64,000 nucleotides of DNA from Polytrichum commune (GCA_950295325.1 OX485807.1:2854501-2918500); one strand, 5' to 3'. Numbered from the stretch's first letter, positions 46,871 to 58,213 are shown. Notes: generated by a model from the letters alone, not told the origin. Numbers and translations: made by a program.

Positions 46871-47816
46871 TACCATAGGTTCATAGCTGGTTCGACACAT
46901 GTTAGCCGAATAATTAATTAAATTTCAAAAAGTCGGTTCGGCACCTAAAAATAAAATATTCATATTTTCAGCAATTTTCTCTTTTAATTTTAAAATTTCG
47001 GCTTAAATTCATTTTTAATTTTCTATTTAAGCTTATATCTTGTACATCTCTCTTGCATTGAATGACAAGTAAGATGTGAGTGAAGAGTTGAGAATGCTCT
47101 GTGCTTTATGCAAGTAGAGTGGAGTTGTGTTCAACAATGCATATGGGATATGTTAACTTTGAGGTGAAGCACCGAGTTAGACTTCATTTTTATAACACGC
47201 ATAACTTTTTCATAGAGTCTTCAAATGACATAAAATTTGTTGGAGGTGAAAGATTACTTGATTTCTAAACTTTTCTTAGACCAACAAAATTCCAAAAAAG
47301 TTGATCTTCTATGCACAAATGAGCTCCGAAACACTGTTATGAATGCATTTTAATTTTTTGATCTTTACACGGCTGCAATGTTTTGTCCATATCTTTTGCA
47401 TAAAGACTTATTTTGACACAAAACTTGTTGGAGGTGGAAGAAGGATTTATTTCTCAACTTTTGTTAGTTGGACAAAATTCTATAAAACTTCATCTTCTAT
47501 GCTCAATTGGACTCCAAAAATTTGTGTACAACACATTTGAAAAACCTCACCTAGAGTCTTGCTACTTCTTAATCCATATTCTTTGTGGACTAATGTAAGT
47601 GAGCTTGATTACAAAAGGAGCACCTTCTCTCTTTCAAAATTCACATATGCTTCCACTGTAAGTAAAACTCTAGTGAGAAGTAAAAATTTCTTACTTTTCG
47701 GAAATTTTGAAAAATAATTAATTTTATATTCGGCAAAAAATGCCAATAATATTCCAAAATTTTCGGCATCTATTTTTAGAATTATTTTCTGTCGAACCAG
47801 CTATGAACCTACGGTA
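46871..47816 (+). mobile_element. 946-bp TIR element, copy 1
   Basis: The ends are 27-bp inverted repeats with one mismatch: left begins TACCATAGGTTCATAGCTGG, right ends CCAGCTATGAACCTACGGTA. The outermost TA on each side fits a TA target duplication. The interior has two diverged direct repeats (about 47200-47340 and 47388-47525). They share CATA..CTTTT.CATA.AG, GTTGGAGGTG.AAGA and CATCTTCTATGC. A second copy of identical length lies inverted at 49945-50890. The 61-codon frame here is not a credible transposase, so the element is non-autonomous. Confidence 0.85.
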
Positions 47817-47824
47817 ATCTTTCA

Positions 47825-48480
47825 AATGTACACCGATTAGGATTTCTAGTGTATTTGCCCCCCCCCTTGGATCTACTGGTTTAGAGGGCTTAAAATTGTA
47901 TATTGTTGGGGATCATATGTATTGTGGATTTAGAAATTTGTGCATCAAACATTTCCAAATCCGTCCTTATGTACATTATGCCACATCCATCATTGGGATT
48001 TAGATTCATCAGTGTCTAGGAGTCTATAGCAAGGACCCTCAAGAATTCAAAATTCGATATTTGTGGGAGTTATAAGTTGCAAATGGTTGGTATTATCAGT
48101 CACTTTCTAATGATTTGTTACTTAACTCCATACACCTAGCATAAAGTAGGGACATCAATAAGAAATAAAAGTGAAAAAAACTTCCTTTTTTGTGACACCT
48201 CACCAGAAGAAGAAGAAAAACTTCGGTCTCCGGAGGAGACCGACGTGAATGAAGTGTCTGTTCGATCCTCCTCCAATCCGATGCCCACATGACAAAGGTA
48301 TGGAGGTGAAGATCTACTCCTCCCTTTCGAGAGTAGACACTATAGTCACCAGTTACTAGTAACAAGAACCAAAATGGTTAGTTTTAGGGGGGGGGGGGGT
48401 TGTTGGTATGGTTTGGGTCGCCAAGTCTCTATTTCATTTGTTAGTGGATGGAGTAGAGTGGCTTAATTACCAAAGTTTTA
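47825..48480. other. Gene-free spacer between the 946-bp element and the LINE remnant
   Basis: No gene is supported. A poly-C run lies near 47860 and a poly-G run near 48389-48401. The latter may mark the 3' side of the LINE remnant. Confidence 0.4.
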
Positions 48481-48489
48481 TGGCTTTGT

Positions 48490-48800
48490 CTATGGGGGGT
48501 CTAGTGTTTGGGGTAGGGGTTGGTGGTTTTCTATTCTTCTTTTGTGTAGGTGAATAGTCATGGCATATTTAATAGCGATAGTATTGATGTTTTTAAAAGT
48601 ATTTTTAATGATAGGCATAGGTATTTTAAATTTATTTTTGAGTGATTTCATTGAAGGAATGTGTGTAGTGGCTCTAGCGCCTGCGGTGATTATAATAAGG
48701 GGGTCAACTTTCCATCCTCTAGCAATAATACTATCGATTAATGGTTTATATTTGTTATTTTTTGCTTCGAGTGTTTCTGGAGAGAATCGACACCTCACCA
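48490..48800 (-). pseudogene. LINE C-terminal fragment, minus strand
   Basis: The frame reads NNKYKPLIDSIIARGWKVDP, then LIIITAGARATTH, SMKSLKNKFKIP, NTIAIKYAMTIHLHKRR and IENHQPLP to a stop at about 48490. It aligns residue for residue with the tail of the LINE protein at 1353-1616 (KYDPLNNIIQNNGWKTNP, LITITAGVRG, NAIKYLT, KRKLDNRQKP). About 100 residues survive and everything upstream is lost. It is a different, diverged member of the same LINE group, since the 3' flanks do not match. Confidence 0.75.
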
Positions 48801-49049
48801 CAAAACACATGAAAATAGTCTAGCTAGAGATAATTGAGTAATTGGAAAGTTTTGAGATGGTTCTCACCGACCTGTTCTAAACATCTACACATATGGAATC
48901 CATAGGTGATGGAACTCAAACCTAATGTTCACTTTGATATTGAATAAGATATGCATATGAGCTCCAAAAATCATGAGCAAATTGGCTAGGATCTTGGTTT
49001 GAGTTTGCTAACCATCTCATACTAATCGCGTGTTTTGCATTCCAAGAGA

Positions 49050-49738
49050 AGTGGGCTAGTTCAAGCCGCCAACCAACTACATTTTGGTGGACTACTAGAT
49101 TGTGAAGGGCTATGGACATGGACAACTAGACTTCCATGTGCCCACTAAAGCACTTTTTAACCTACAAGTGTGGGTCGCCGAAGGTATTTGAAGACCAAGG
49201 AGGAGGAGGTTTTCACCTCGAGGAGGGGGTTACTAGGTGGGCTCATATTTGAGAAGATGAGAGTAGTTGCACTAAATATGATATTTAATGTCACCGATTC
49301 TAATTGTCTTGCTCAATACTAATCTAAAACCAGAATGTAGTGTCACCAACACAAATTGTTAAATCTAACATTATTTGTCATTCCTTGTAAACTTTTTTTT
49401 GGGATTATAGATTCACAATCATTGCAATTACTTTCGCTTACCGAATGATTTTTCATCCAAATTTGAATCACAAGTTGCCGACAAGAAGAAGGTAGGGGTT
49501 TAGCCAATGGATGAACTCATCCATCATCCATGATAATATTTGTTCACTTCTTCATAAGAAGTGTCACCCGAAAAGTTACCATAGCGACATAAAATACCAT
49601 ATGACATTAAATATCATGTATTTAATGTAGTTGGCACATTCGAACTCTATCCCCACTAGACGCCATCTATATTTGGATGAATTTGTCCTGATTTCCACTA
49701 GAATCCGGTAGGCGAGCAACCAACACGGAACCTCACCC
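49050..49738. mobile_element. Harbinger-like MITE, copy C, split by a nested MITE
   Basis: The left part (49050-49268) matches copy A from CAAGCCGCC.TCCAACCACAT through CTAGACTTCCATG(C/T)GCCCAC and GAGAAGATG.GAGTAG. The right part (49632-49738) resumes with GGCACAT and runs to the terminus CCTCACCC before TAA. Between them sits a copy of the palindrome-ended MITE. The outer left terminus is lost. Confidence 0.8.
49270..49630. mobile_element. Palindrome-ended MITE, long variant, nested in copy C
   Basis: Starts CACTAAATATGATATTTAATG and ends CATTAAATATCATGTATTTAATG. At about 361 bp it is longer than the other copies and has a different interior (CACCAACACAAATTGTTAAA and GTTGCCGACAAGAAGAAGG). 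GTAGTT occurs on both sides of the insert and once in the uninterrupted site of copy A (TAGCTAGTTGGCACA, about 41490). It is either a target duplication or part of the element end. Confidence 0.8.
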
Positions 49739-49743
49739 TAAGA

Positions 49744-50977
49744 CACATCTACCATAGAGGTTAAACTACGTATTGTACCATGGCGGCCGGGGTTCAAACT
49801 TTGATTACTCAACATTTTCCCCAACAAGTTGCACCTCACGCTTACCTCAATGCTTTCATCAACATTGCACGAAAAGGGTCACGTCCGGAGCTCACATCTA
49901 CCATAGAAATTAAACTATAGATTGTACCATATCGAGCTTTGGATTACTGTAGGTTCATAGCTGGTCCGACACTAAATAATTAAAAAAAAAAAAGTTGAAA
50001 ATTTTGGAATATTATTGGCATTTTTTACCGAATATAAAATTAATTATTTTTCAAAATTGCCGAAAAGTAAGAAATTTTTACTTCTCACTAGAGTTTTACT
50101 TACAATGGAAGCATATGTGAATTTTGAAAGAGAGAAGGTGCTCCTTTTGTAATCAAGCTAACTTACATTAGTCCACAAAGAATATGGGTTAAGAAGTAGC
50201 AAGACTCTAGGTGAGGTTTTTCAAATGTGTTGCACACAAATGTTTGGAGTCCAATTGAGCATAGAAGATGAAGTTTTATAGAATTTTGTCCAACTAACAA
50301 AAGTTGAGAAATAAATCCTTCTTCCACCTCCAACAAGTTTTGTGTCAAAATAAGTCTTTATGCAAAAGATATGGACAAAACATTGCAGCCGTGTAAAGAT
50401 CAAAAAATTAAAATGCGTTCATAACAGTTTTTCGGAGCTCATTTGTGCATAGAAGATCAACTTTTTTGGAATTTTTTTGGTCTAAGAAAAGTTTAGAAAT
50501 CAAGTAATCTTTCACCTCCAACAGATTTTATGTCATTTGAAGACTCTATGCAAAAGTTATGCGTGTTATAAAAATGAAGTTAACTCGGTGCTTCACCTCA
50601 AAGTTTACATATCCCATATGCATTGTTGAACACAACTCCACTCTACTTGCATAAAGCACAGAGCATTCTCAACTCTTCACTCACATCTTACTTGTCATTC
50701 AATGCAAGAGAGATGTACAAGATATAAGCTTAAATAGAAAATTAAAAATGAATTTAAGTTGAGTTTTTAAAAATTAAAAGAGAAAATTGCTGAAAATATG
50801 AATATTTTATTTTTAGGTGCCGAACCTATTTTTTGAAATTTAATTAATTATTCGGCTAACATGTGTCGAACCAGCTATGAACCTACGGTACTCAACAATT
50901 TTCCCCAACAAGTTGCACCTTACGCTTACCTTAGTGCTTTCATCAACATTGCACGAAAAGGGTCATTTCCGGAGGTG
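49744..50977 (+). repeat. 149-bp tandem duplication, second unit interrupted by a transposon
   Basis: Unit 1 (49744-49892) starts CACATCTACCATAGAGGTTA, passes TTGATTACTCAACATTTTCC and ends CACGAAAAGGGTCACGTCCG. Unit 2 starts at 49893 and is broken at its GGATTA by the 946-bp element. It resumes at 50891 with CTCAACAATTTTCCCCAACA and ends near 50977. Unit 1 is therefore the empty site for that insertion. Confidence 0.85.
49945..50890 (-). mobile_element. 946-bp TIR element, copy 2 (inverted)
   Basis: Same length and very high similarity to 46871-47816, in opposite orientation. It starts TACTGTAGGTTCATAGCTGG and ends CCAGCTATGAACCTACGGTA. The interrupted 149-bp unit proves the boundaries: unit 1 has a single GATTACTCAAC, while here TA flanks the insert on both sides. 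It lies about 275 bases upstream of the TATA box of the cysteine synthase gene, so it may affect that promoter. Confidence 0.88.
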
Positions 50978-51165
50978 CTCTTTCTTCGTGTTGGTTGTCA
51001 CCAACTTCTCACCGGCCAACAATTTTCCTTACAAGCCCTTTATCCCAAGGGACAACCCAAACTATGAAGAGCCTTCCCCAACATGCACCTTATACACCAT
51101 GTGAGACACCTACTATTCCAAGGCTACGTTGTCTACAAGCTCTAGTAAGTGTAAAGTAGGTCACC

Positions 51166-51172
51166 TATATAA
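51166..51172 (+). promoter_or_regulatory. TATA box of the cysteine synthase gene
   Basis: TATATAA in CACCTATATAAGATTG lies 153 bases upstream of the ATG. This predicts transcription from about 51195-51205 and a 5' leader of about 115-125 bases without an upstream ATG in frame. Confidence 0.6.
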
Positions 51173-51318
51173 GATTGTCTATCCCCTAGGCTTGTGGGAT
51201 CTCTATAGGTGTGTCTTCATCCCAAGAACCCAAACCCCCAAACCCTAGCAGAGAATTCTCTCACCGCTTCCTCTCCGATTTGCGTCGGGTCCGAGCTTGT
51301 GCAGAGAGTTTCGTAGCG

Positions 51319-54300
51319 ATGGCGGCCTTTGTGCGGGCGCAGTGCGCAGTTGTGGGAAGCGGTGCTTCGGTCGCACCGGCTTCTTGGAAGGCTGCAGGAG
51401 GCGGAAATGGGAGCGTTGGGATGCCGTGTGTGGAATCGCAGGTTTCAGGATTGCAGCTGAAGGGAGTTCGGGCGGAGAAGAGCGTGGGGTTCGTGAAGAG
51501 GAGTGTGGTTTGTCAAGCTGTGTCTGTGGAGGCTGAGAAGGAGCTGGAAAGTTTGAACATTGCGGACGATGTGACGCAGGTATGGAGATTTGTGGAACTT
51601 GTGTGAGCGTCTCTCAGCATTCAACTCCCAACAATTTTTTTTTGTTTCTGTAATCCTCCACGGGGATGTTGAAAATTGAACGCAATTAGACTTCAGTTGT
51701 GTGACGTCTTCCACGGCGCACGTTCTGAAGGACATAGAATGCATTGAGAACGGTTGGTGTTGCAAGTCTGAGGGATGTCTTGATTTTTCTGTCAATAACA
51801 GAACGCATAGCGTATCATTATCTCCATGGCTACCAATGTGAGAGCACCTTGGCATGTGAGAGTTCCTCGTGTAAATGATAGCACAATGCGTTCTGTCTAC
51901 TGTTCGCATTCTTGCACATTGCGGACGACGTGACGCAGGTATGGAGATAGTGGAACTTGTTGAGCCTCTCAATATTTAATCTGACAATCTTTTCCTGTAA
52001 TCCTTTACGGGGTTTTTGAAGGCAATTAGATTCCAGTGTTTGAGTTCTACCACTGCACATTCTGAAAGACATAGAATGCAATGAGAACAATTGGTGTTCC
52101 GAGTTTGAGGGATGTCTTGATTCAAGAACATGGCCAAGGTGCTCTCACATTTGTAGCCAAGTCTTTAGACAACTGTCTTGATAAGAACTGAGGTCCACAA
52201 TGGGTCTTCAGGATTTTGATTGAACCTCTGACAATCACAAGGTTGCTAGTACATTCTTTCTTATGCTCAATTGTCAGTTCCTCCTGTAATGATATTATAC
52301 GTGGTCTGTTATTGTTCACAATTTTTGGGATTCCTCTGTGCAACTGAGATTGTAGCCGTTTTGCTTCTTAAGGGATGTTTAATATAAATCCTCATCAATA
52401 AATGTTGAGGAATAGGTTCACAAGTTGGATATTAGTAATTTTTTTTCTGACATGGGTTTGGTTTGTAACAGTTGATTGGAAAGACTCCAATGGTGTACCT
52501 CAATACAGTTGTGGAGGGCTGCGTTGCTAACATTGCTGCAAAGTTGGAGATCATGGAGCCGTGCTGCAGTGTCAAGGACAGGTGGATTTCTCTTTCATCA
52601 CACACTCGTTTTTCAAGTGGCAAGACAGCTTTGTTCTAGGGGTCAAAAAGTCCAGGCAAGAATATTTTGCGGAGGGGTGCTTCAAGTATTCTTCTGAAAT
52701 GCATTGGTTACTGAAATAAGTGAATGTCCTGGTGCTCGTGATTAAGTGAAATACATGAAATTTGTTTCATCTACAAGTAAGGACTTGAAGCACCTTTATC
52801 CTTGGTAGATTCTAAGTTTTGAGGTTGATCTCAGATATAGCTTTGGAAGTTATTTTTGCTGAGGAATTTTCTTGTGTGAATTGCAGAATTGGTTTCAGCA
52901 TGATCAGTGATGCAGAAGCCAAGGGTGCCATCACTCCTGGAAAGGTAAATGGGTCTTGGCCATCTTGTTCTTACTTGCTATAGCATGTTTTGTGGCTTCT
53001 TCCTGGTGTGCATTATCTGGCATGTTTGGGCTGTTGGTTTCACAGAGAGGACTGCAGTTGTGACAAATGTTGCACTTGTCAGTCTGTACGGAATCAAGGA
53101 ATTTCTGCAAGGCTTAGTACAAATTATTGACTACTGTACTAACACTTTCGAGATGACCATTTTTTCTGTATCTTTCTGTAAGCTCATGAAATTAAGAAGA
53201 CCTCAAGACCTCCTTGAGTGCCATTTCTTCTGTTTCACTCTCGAATCTATCAAATTCTTCATGCCATTTACTTACATATGCTCTTTATGTGTACAGAGTA
53301 TCCTTGTCGAGCCAACTAGTGGAAATACTGGTATCGGACTAGCTTTTATCGCTGCTGCCAAAGGTTACAAGCTCATCCTCACCATGCCTGCCTCCATGAG
53401 TTTGGAGAGAAGGATTCTCTTGAGGGCTTTTGGTGCCGAGCTTATCCTGACTGACCCAGCTAAGGGTATGAAGGGAGCTGTTCAGAAGGCAGAGGAGATT
53501 GTGAAGAAAACACAAAACTCTTACATGCTCCAACAATTTGAGAACCCTGCAAATCCCAAGGTAATCTGAACAGTTCATGCAAGCAAGATACAGTGTTGGT
53601 GTTTAGAAAGTTGTGTTATGGTATCTTGCTTATTCTTAGAGCAGGTGAAAGCAACAACCTTTTTCTAAATTCTCGTTCCATGGATGTGCACTTAAGTGAC
53701 AAGTTGGGGTGTGAAGTGCATCATATCAGTGGACTCACAGAGGAGCTATCCTTGCATTGTAGGTCCACTTTGAGACCACTGGTCCAGAGATCTGGGAAGA
53801 CACTGCTGGGAAGATTGATATTTTTGTTGCTGGCATTGGTACTGGTGGAACTGTTACTGGTGCTGGTCGATACTTGAAGAGCAAGAACCCCGACATCAAA
53901 GTGAGTCACAGATGCGATTGATACTTATTTGGGCAGTCTTCCCATTTGTGTTGTACAGTCTGATGTTGTTGTGGTCTAGGTGACTTTTGATCTATAGTTT
54001 TTCCCACCGGACTTGGAAACTGTTTAAGATGAGTCTGTTTTTTCTGTATGTTTAGTACCAAGTATTTCACTGGGATGTGCCATGCCACTACTGTCTTATC
54101 AGGGTTTGCATGGTATTTACAATGACAAATAGCTGCAGGCTGTGTTGGATTTGGATTTCTTTTCACAGTCTTATGAGTCAATTTAGCTGACTGACAACTG
54201 TTTTGTTCATCTGTAAATTGTGCCATTCTAAGTGTCGTTGAAAAAATTGCTACAGATTATTGGCGTGGAGCCAAGTGAAAGCAGTGTTCTTTCTGGGGGC

Positions 54301-55603
54301 AAGCCAGGTACATATTTATTGATGGCTTTCACAGGGTACCGGGTCAATATTTGTGAAGCACTAGTTATTCATCGGTTTGCAGGCTGCATAAACTTGTCAT
54401 GAAGTTTAAATCTGGCATTGAGTTTCTGTCATGCTTGGAAGTCTTTCTAATAACATTTTTCTAATAACAGTTGACTTTGTTGTTCCTCTTCTGATGATGA
54501 ACATGTTGAGGTTTCAACACAACCTTGCTGTCTTTAGTTTGGTTCAAGCTAGCCACTTGGGTAGTTCTATAACCTATGGATGTATTTGTGTTGAAAAGAT
54601 AGACCTTTCTGTGGAAAGGCTAAAAGCAAGGAATTAAGTAGGAAAGATAGGTGAATCCCATTGAGAGGAGCTGATCACGTTGGTTGAGTGCAGGACCTCA
54701 TAAGATTCAGGGGATAGGTGCAGGGTTTATTCCTGGTATTCTTGATGTTGATATTCTTGATGAGATCATTCAGGTGATCCTTTGCTCCAATTTGCTGTTG
54801 CACTTGTCTCATTTTTAAAAATATTTTCTTATTGCAGTATGATGCTGACAATTGTAGCTGGTAATGTGCCCTCCATTACTGACAGTGGTGATGCTATGTT
54901 CCAGATCTCTAGCAATGAAGCTGTGGAGATGGCGAAGCAGCTTGCCTTAAAGGAAGGATTGCTGGTAGGTCTACATAATAAAACTCACATGGTTTGAGCA
55001 TTTGGGTAGTAAGAGTCGACGGAAGGCTCATGGTAGGCATGTGAGATTGCCAAACCACATAGATCAAATATTTATTCTGCAGACTTCTGTATGGCTTGTT
55101 TATTCCTGGCAGCCTGTGACTTGAAAAATACAAAGGACATTGGCTACAGTAGGTGTTTATGACTTTTTTTTTCAAATTTGTGGTGCAGGTGGGAATCTCA
55201 TCTGGAGCTGCTACATCTGCTGCAATCCAAGTGGCCAAGAGGCCAGAGAACAAGGGAAAATTGATTGCTGTAAGTCACGCCCCACTTTTGTTTTCTGTAT
55301 TTTGAGAGCTTATTTGCATGTGGCATTCTTGCATATATGTAAAGCAAGCGTAAAAATGGAGGGTTTCATTGTACATTTGATTCACTGTACATATGATTCA
55401 ATCAAGATCGTAGTAATTGCATATTAGTTTCTGGAAGAGTGATTTCCACCGTATTCTGTTTGTTTACTGTAACAAATTTCTAGTAACTTAGAAGAATTTT
55501 CCTTGTGCAGGTCATCCTGCCCAGCTTTGGAGAGAGATACTTGTCATCAGTGCTGTTCCAGTCCATTCGGGAGGAAGCTGAAAAGATGCAGCCAGAGGCT
55601 TAA
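51319..55603 (+). CDS. OASTL: Plastid O-acetylserine(thiol)lyase (cysteine synthase)
   Basis: It joins O-acetylserine and sulfide to make cysteine, using pyridoxal phosphate. Ten exons: 51319-51579, 52472-52581, 52887-52944, 53297-53560, 53763-53900, 54256-54307, 54694-54773, 54905-54964, 55189-55269, 55511-55603. All introns have GT/AG ends and phases agree, giving 398 residues, the usual size of plastid forms. Residues 1 to about 70 are Ala/Ser/Val/Gly-rich with few acidic residues, a chloroplast transit peptide. Conserved motifs: [11 protein letters not shown] (88-98), the cofactor Lys122 in SVKDR, TSGNTG (150-155), MPASMS, GIGTGGT (255-261), GISSGA (343-348) and the C-terminal PSFGERYLS. 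The ATG at 51319 is chosen because the frame upstream has only GTG. A cryptic acceptor CAG lies at about 54838 in intron 7. All key residues are intact, so the gene looks functional. Confidence 0.96.
51555..52320 (+). repeat. Duplication of exon 1 end and 5' splice site inside intron 1
   Basis: ACATTGCGGACGATGTGACG with the donor CAGGTATGGAGAT ends exon 1 (about 51558-51592). The same sequence with one change recurs at about 51917-51951 inside intron 1. It is followed by the same downstream intron landmarks (CCTGTAATCC, GACATAGAATGCA(T/A)TGAGAAC, GAGGGATGTCTTGATT). Period is about 360 bases. The second copy carries an intact donor site. Confidence 0.85.
54475..54645 (+). repeat. Intron 6 segment repeated downstream of the gene
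   Basis: TTTGTTGTTCCTC, CAACCTTGCTGTCTTT, ATAACCTATGGATG and GGCTAAAAGCAAGGAATTAA recur in the same order, diverged, at about 56135-56300, beyond the 3' end of the gene. It could be a small dispersed element or the remnant of a local duplication. Confidence 0.55.
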
Positions 55604-55738
55604 ACTTAGTTTTGAAATTATGCAACAAACTTGTGAAGAATAGAGCCAACTCTTTTTGAACTATATTGACTGCAGTTGAGCTTATGAACAAAGGGGCAAA
55701 AAATACCTCACGTTTGTGATGGGCGGTGTGCATTATGT

Positions 55739-55744
55739 AATAAA
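55739..55744 (+). terminator. Poly(A) signal of the cysteine synthase gene
   Basis: AATAAA lies about 135 bases after the stop codon, in TATGTAATAAAAGAT. Position and sequence fit; other AT-rich signals nearby could also be used. Confidence 0.5.
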
Positions 55745-56134
55745 AGATAAACCTGTCATTAAGTGTAGTCTTTCCCATATTGATTGCTCATTATGTAACC
55801 TTTTGGATTTCATATTGCCTCTGAACTTTTGTATGCATTGGCTATTTATAAATAGTTTCTCCCCCTTGCATTTATATCATTGGAGTGATGTGGTTGAGGC
55901 TAAGGTTGAATTCTTTTGTATGTGATGAGGGTTTTGTCCTGACAATGATGAAAGAGGAATGTCTTGTTACTATGAAAAGAAGGTGTTGCCTTTTACAAAA
56001 ACTTAAGGAAAGCTTCTGTGTCCATGATCTTGTGTCATTGGAGAGGATTGAGAATTCAGAAAGCACAGCAATTTTATTTATTTAGTATGGGTTATTCTTC
56101 AATTTAACATCAAAACATTGTACACTGTTTTGTT

Positions 56135-56300
56135 GCACTTTGTTGTTCCTTATCTGGTGGTGCACAAGTTGGTATTAGTACAATCTTGCTGGCTTTGTTG
56201 TGCTTTAAGCTGGTAAATTGGATCATTTCATAGCCTGTGGATGGGATTCGTAATGGGATTAACCTCTGTTTGAAGGCTGAAGTAAGGAATTAATTCATAA
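56135..56300 (+). repeat. Downstream copy of the intron 6 repeat
   Basis: TTTGTTGTTCCTTATCTGGT, CAATCTTGCTGGCTTT, ATAGCCTGTGGATG and GGCTGAAGTAAGGAATTAA match intron 6 of the cysteine synthase gene in order. Confidence 0.55.
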
Positions 56301-56309
56301 AAATATTGT

Positions 56310-56971
56310 TTGTAATTTTAATATATTTTGATGACGTGGCGACTCTGGTAGCCCTATTTCACTAATCAACATCTTGACAGCAAAGGACCAACACAAGAAA
56401 GCATGGGTGTTTCAGTTAAGATTTCATGTGCACACCATTTCTCTCCACTGGGGTCGGAAACAGTTTTGCCCTTACTTCCAATTTGCAAGTATTCTTCTGT
56501 AATGCCTATAGAGGTTGTCCAACGTCCAGTTGAAAGGAAGATAGATTGAACTCGAATTGCAAATAAAAGATCCATTTGAACCTTTTGGGTTCAGCTAAAT
56601 TTATAGATTTGGAAGTTCAGAACAATTGTCTTCTGTTTGGCACTCCTGCCATTAGTTTTGGGATTAGTGTTGTCTCCAAGTTGCTTCCTGGCGATGCCAT
56701 CAAACTAAGTTAAATGAATGTGCTTGATGCTTCTAGGTCTTGTGTCCGAATTGGGGTTGGTGTAAATAAATAGTTGCACAGATTATGGCCTCTTCCTCAC
56801 ACCATAAGGTAGATGTGCCTAATTTGTTGGATCTGTCTGTAGGACAGAGACTATGCATCAACCTTCTTCGTTTCAAGAGCAAATTTCCTAACCACTTTGC
56901 GTTCACACTTGGACGTTACTTGTTCTTGTTATTTTTGGTCCACTTTATTTAATGTGGATGTTAACTATAAT

Positions 56972-57003
<32 letters not shown>

Positions 57004-58210
57004 TATGTATATGTATATATAGAACTATAATTGCGCCCTAAAATGCATTGAAAGAAATCTAGTTAACTATAGTTATTTCGGCAGTTCTTGATTATTTATT
57101 CTAAAAATTTCGGGTGATATCAAAATCCTTGACCTGCATTTGAGAAGAAAGTGCACAAAATCCAAGAAAGGTTTGGTATAGTAAATAGCCATGGATTGGC
57201 ATGAGCAAAGTGGACAACTATAATTGTAGTCTTTCATAGTAAAGGACAGAGCCTCATGGTTCTACCGTTTTCTTGTTTATCTATCTTAACAGACACCCAT
57301 ATGTGAGTGGTTTGTAGTTAGGTGTGCATATGTGAATGAACACTGAAAAAATATGTGTCTAAAAGAGATTGGACTACCGTAGCTCTCTAGCAGCTTCGAC
57401 ACCTTTCTTCCTAATAATTAATTAAAGTGGTAAGTTAGGCAACCCATAAAAATCGTATTCTAGCATAGGGAAGTTTCAAAAAGTAAGTAAATATAAGTTA
57501 GACATTCATCCAAGTCATTTTTGTAATTTATGGATGGTTTTCCTAATTTCATCTATGGCAGCTACGATCACCCTAAGCACTTCCCTTAACCAACATTCCT
57601 AAATTTGTCTTTTCCTTACCCTAAAGTTTGTCTTTTACTTGTATGTCAAGGTTTTGCTTGGCAACAAATTTTGCTTTGTATGAGAGTTATACGGAGTGGT
57701 CTTTGTGAGAGACTATGTCACTTGCATTATTATGATTTTAGGCACTCTTTATTTTTTATTTTTTTATTTTTTTTGGGACACTCAATGAAATTAATTTCCT
57801 AGAAATTTAGGCACCTTTAGAATTAATTAATTTTTGCCCAAGCTACTAGAGAGCTATGATAAGTGCTCAAACATGTTACCCATTCTAGGCTCAATAGTCA
57901 ACATAATTGGAAGCCTTTGGGGATCTATATGAGCATTTAATGAACATGAGAATTGTCATTTTGACAATGAATAAGATATTTCTATGAGCTTCATAAATTC
58001 TGTGGAAAGTTACTATGGTCTTAGTTTAGATTTGCTAACCATCTTCCCAGGGGGTGGACTCTTCATTGGAAACCTAAATGACGTGCATGAGTCTTTATGA
58101 AATTAAACCCCCTAATATACGAGAAGTTTATAAAGAAGAAAAAAAATGTATACGTACTAATGGCATGCTAGAAAATGGGCTCACATAATTATATTGAATT
58201 TTTCACTTCA
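56310..58210. other. Gene-free AT-rich stretch with a TATG microsatellite
   Basis: No supported gene. A TATG/GTAT tetranucleotide run lies at about 56976-57003, followed by TATA-rich DNA. Confidence 0.45.
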
Positions 58211-58213
58211 ATT

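Noticed and set aside
47413-50348. Matching 61-codon frames in the two 946-bp elements as a transposon protein
   Set aside because: They start within the internal direct repeat, lack any transposase motif, and are matched simply because the two copies are nearly identical.
51211-51318. N-terminal extension of the cysteine synthase reading SSSQEPKPPNPSREF
   Set aside because: The frame is open but its only start would be GTG. The first ATG, at 51319, begins a typical transit peptide, and the segment lies in the predicted 5' leader.
54834-54904. An upstream extension of exon 8 of the cysteine synthase gene using the acceptor CAG at about 54838
   Set aside because: It would insert non-homologous residues between EIIQ and ISSNEA. 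The conserved protein continues directly from the acceptor at 54904.
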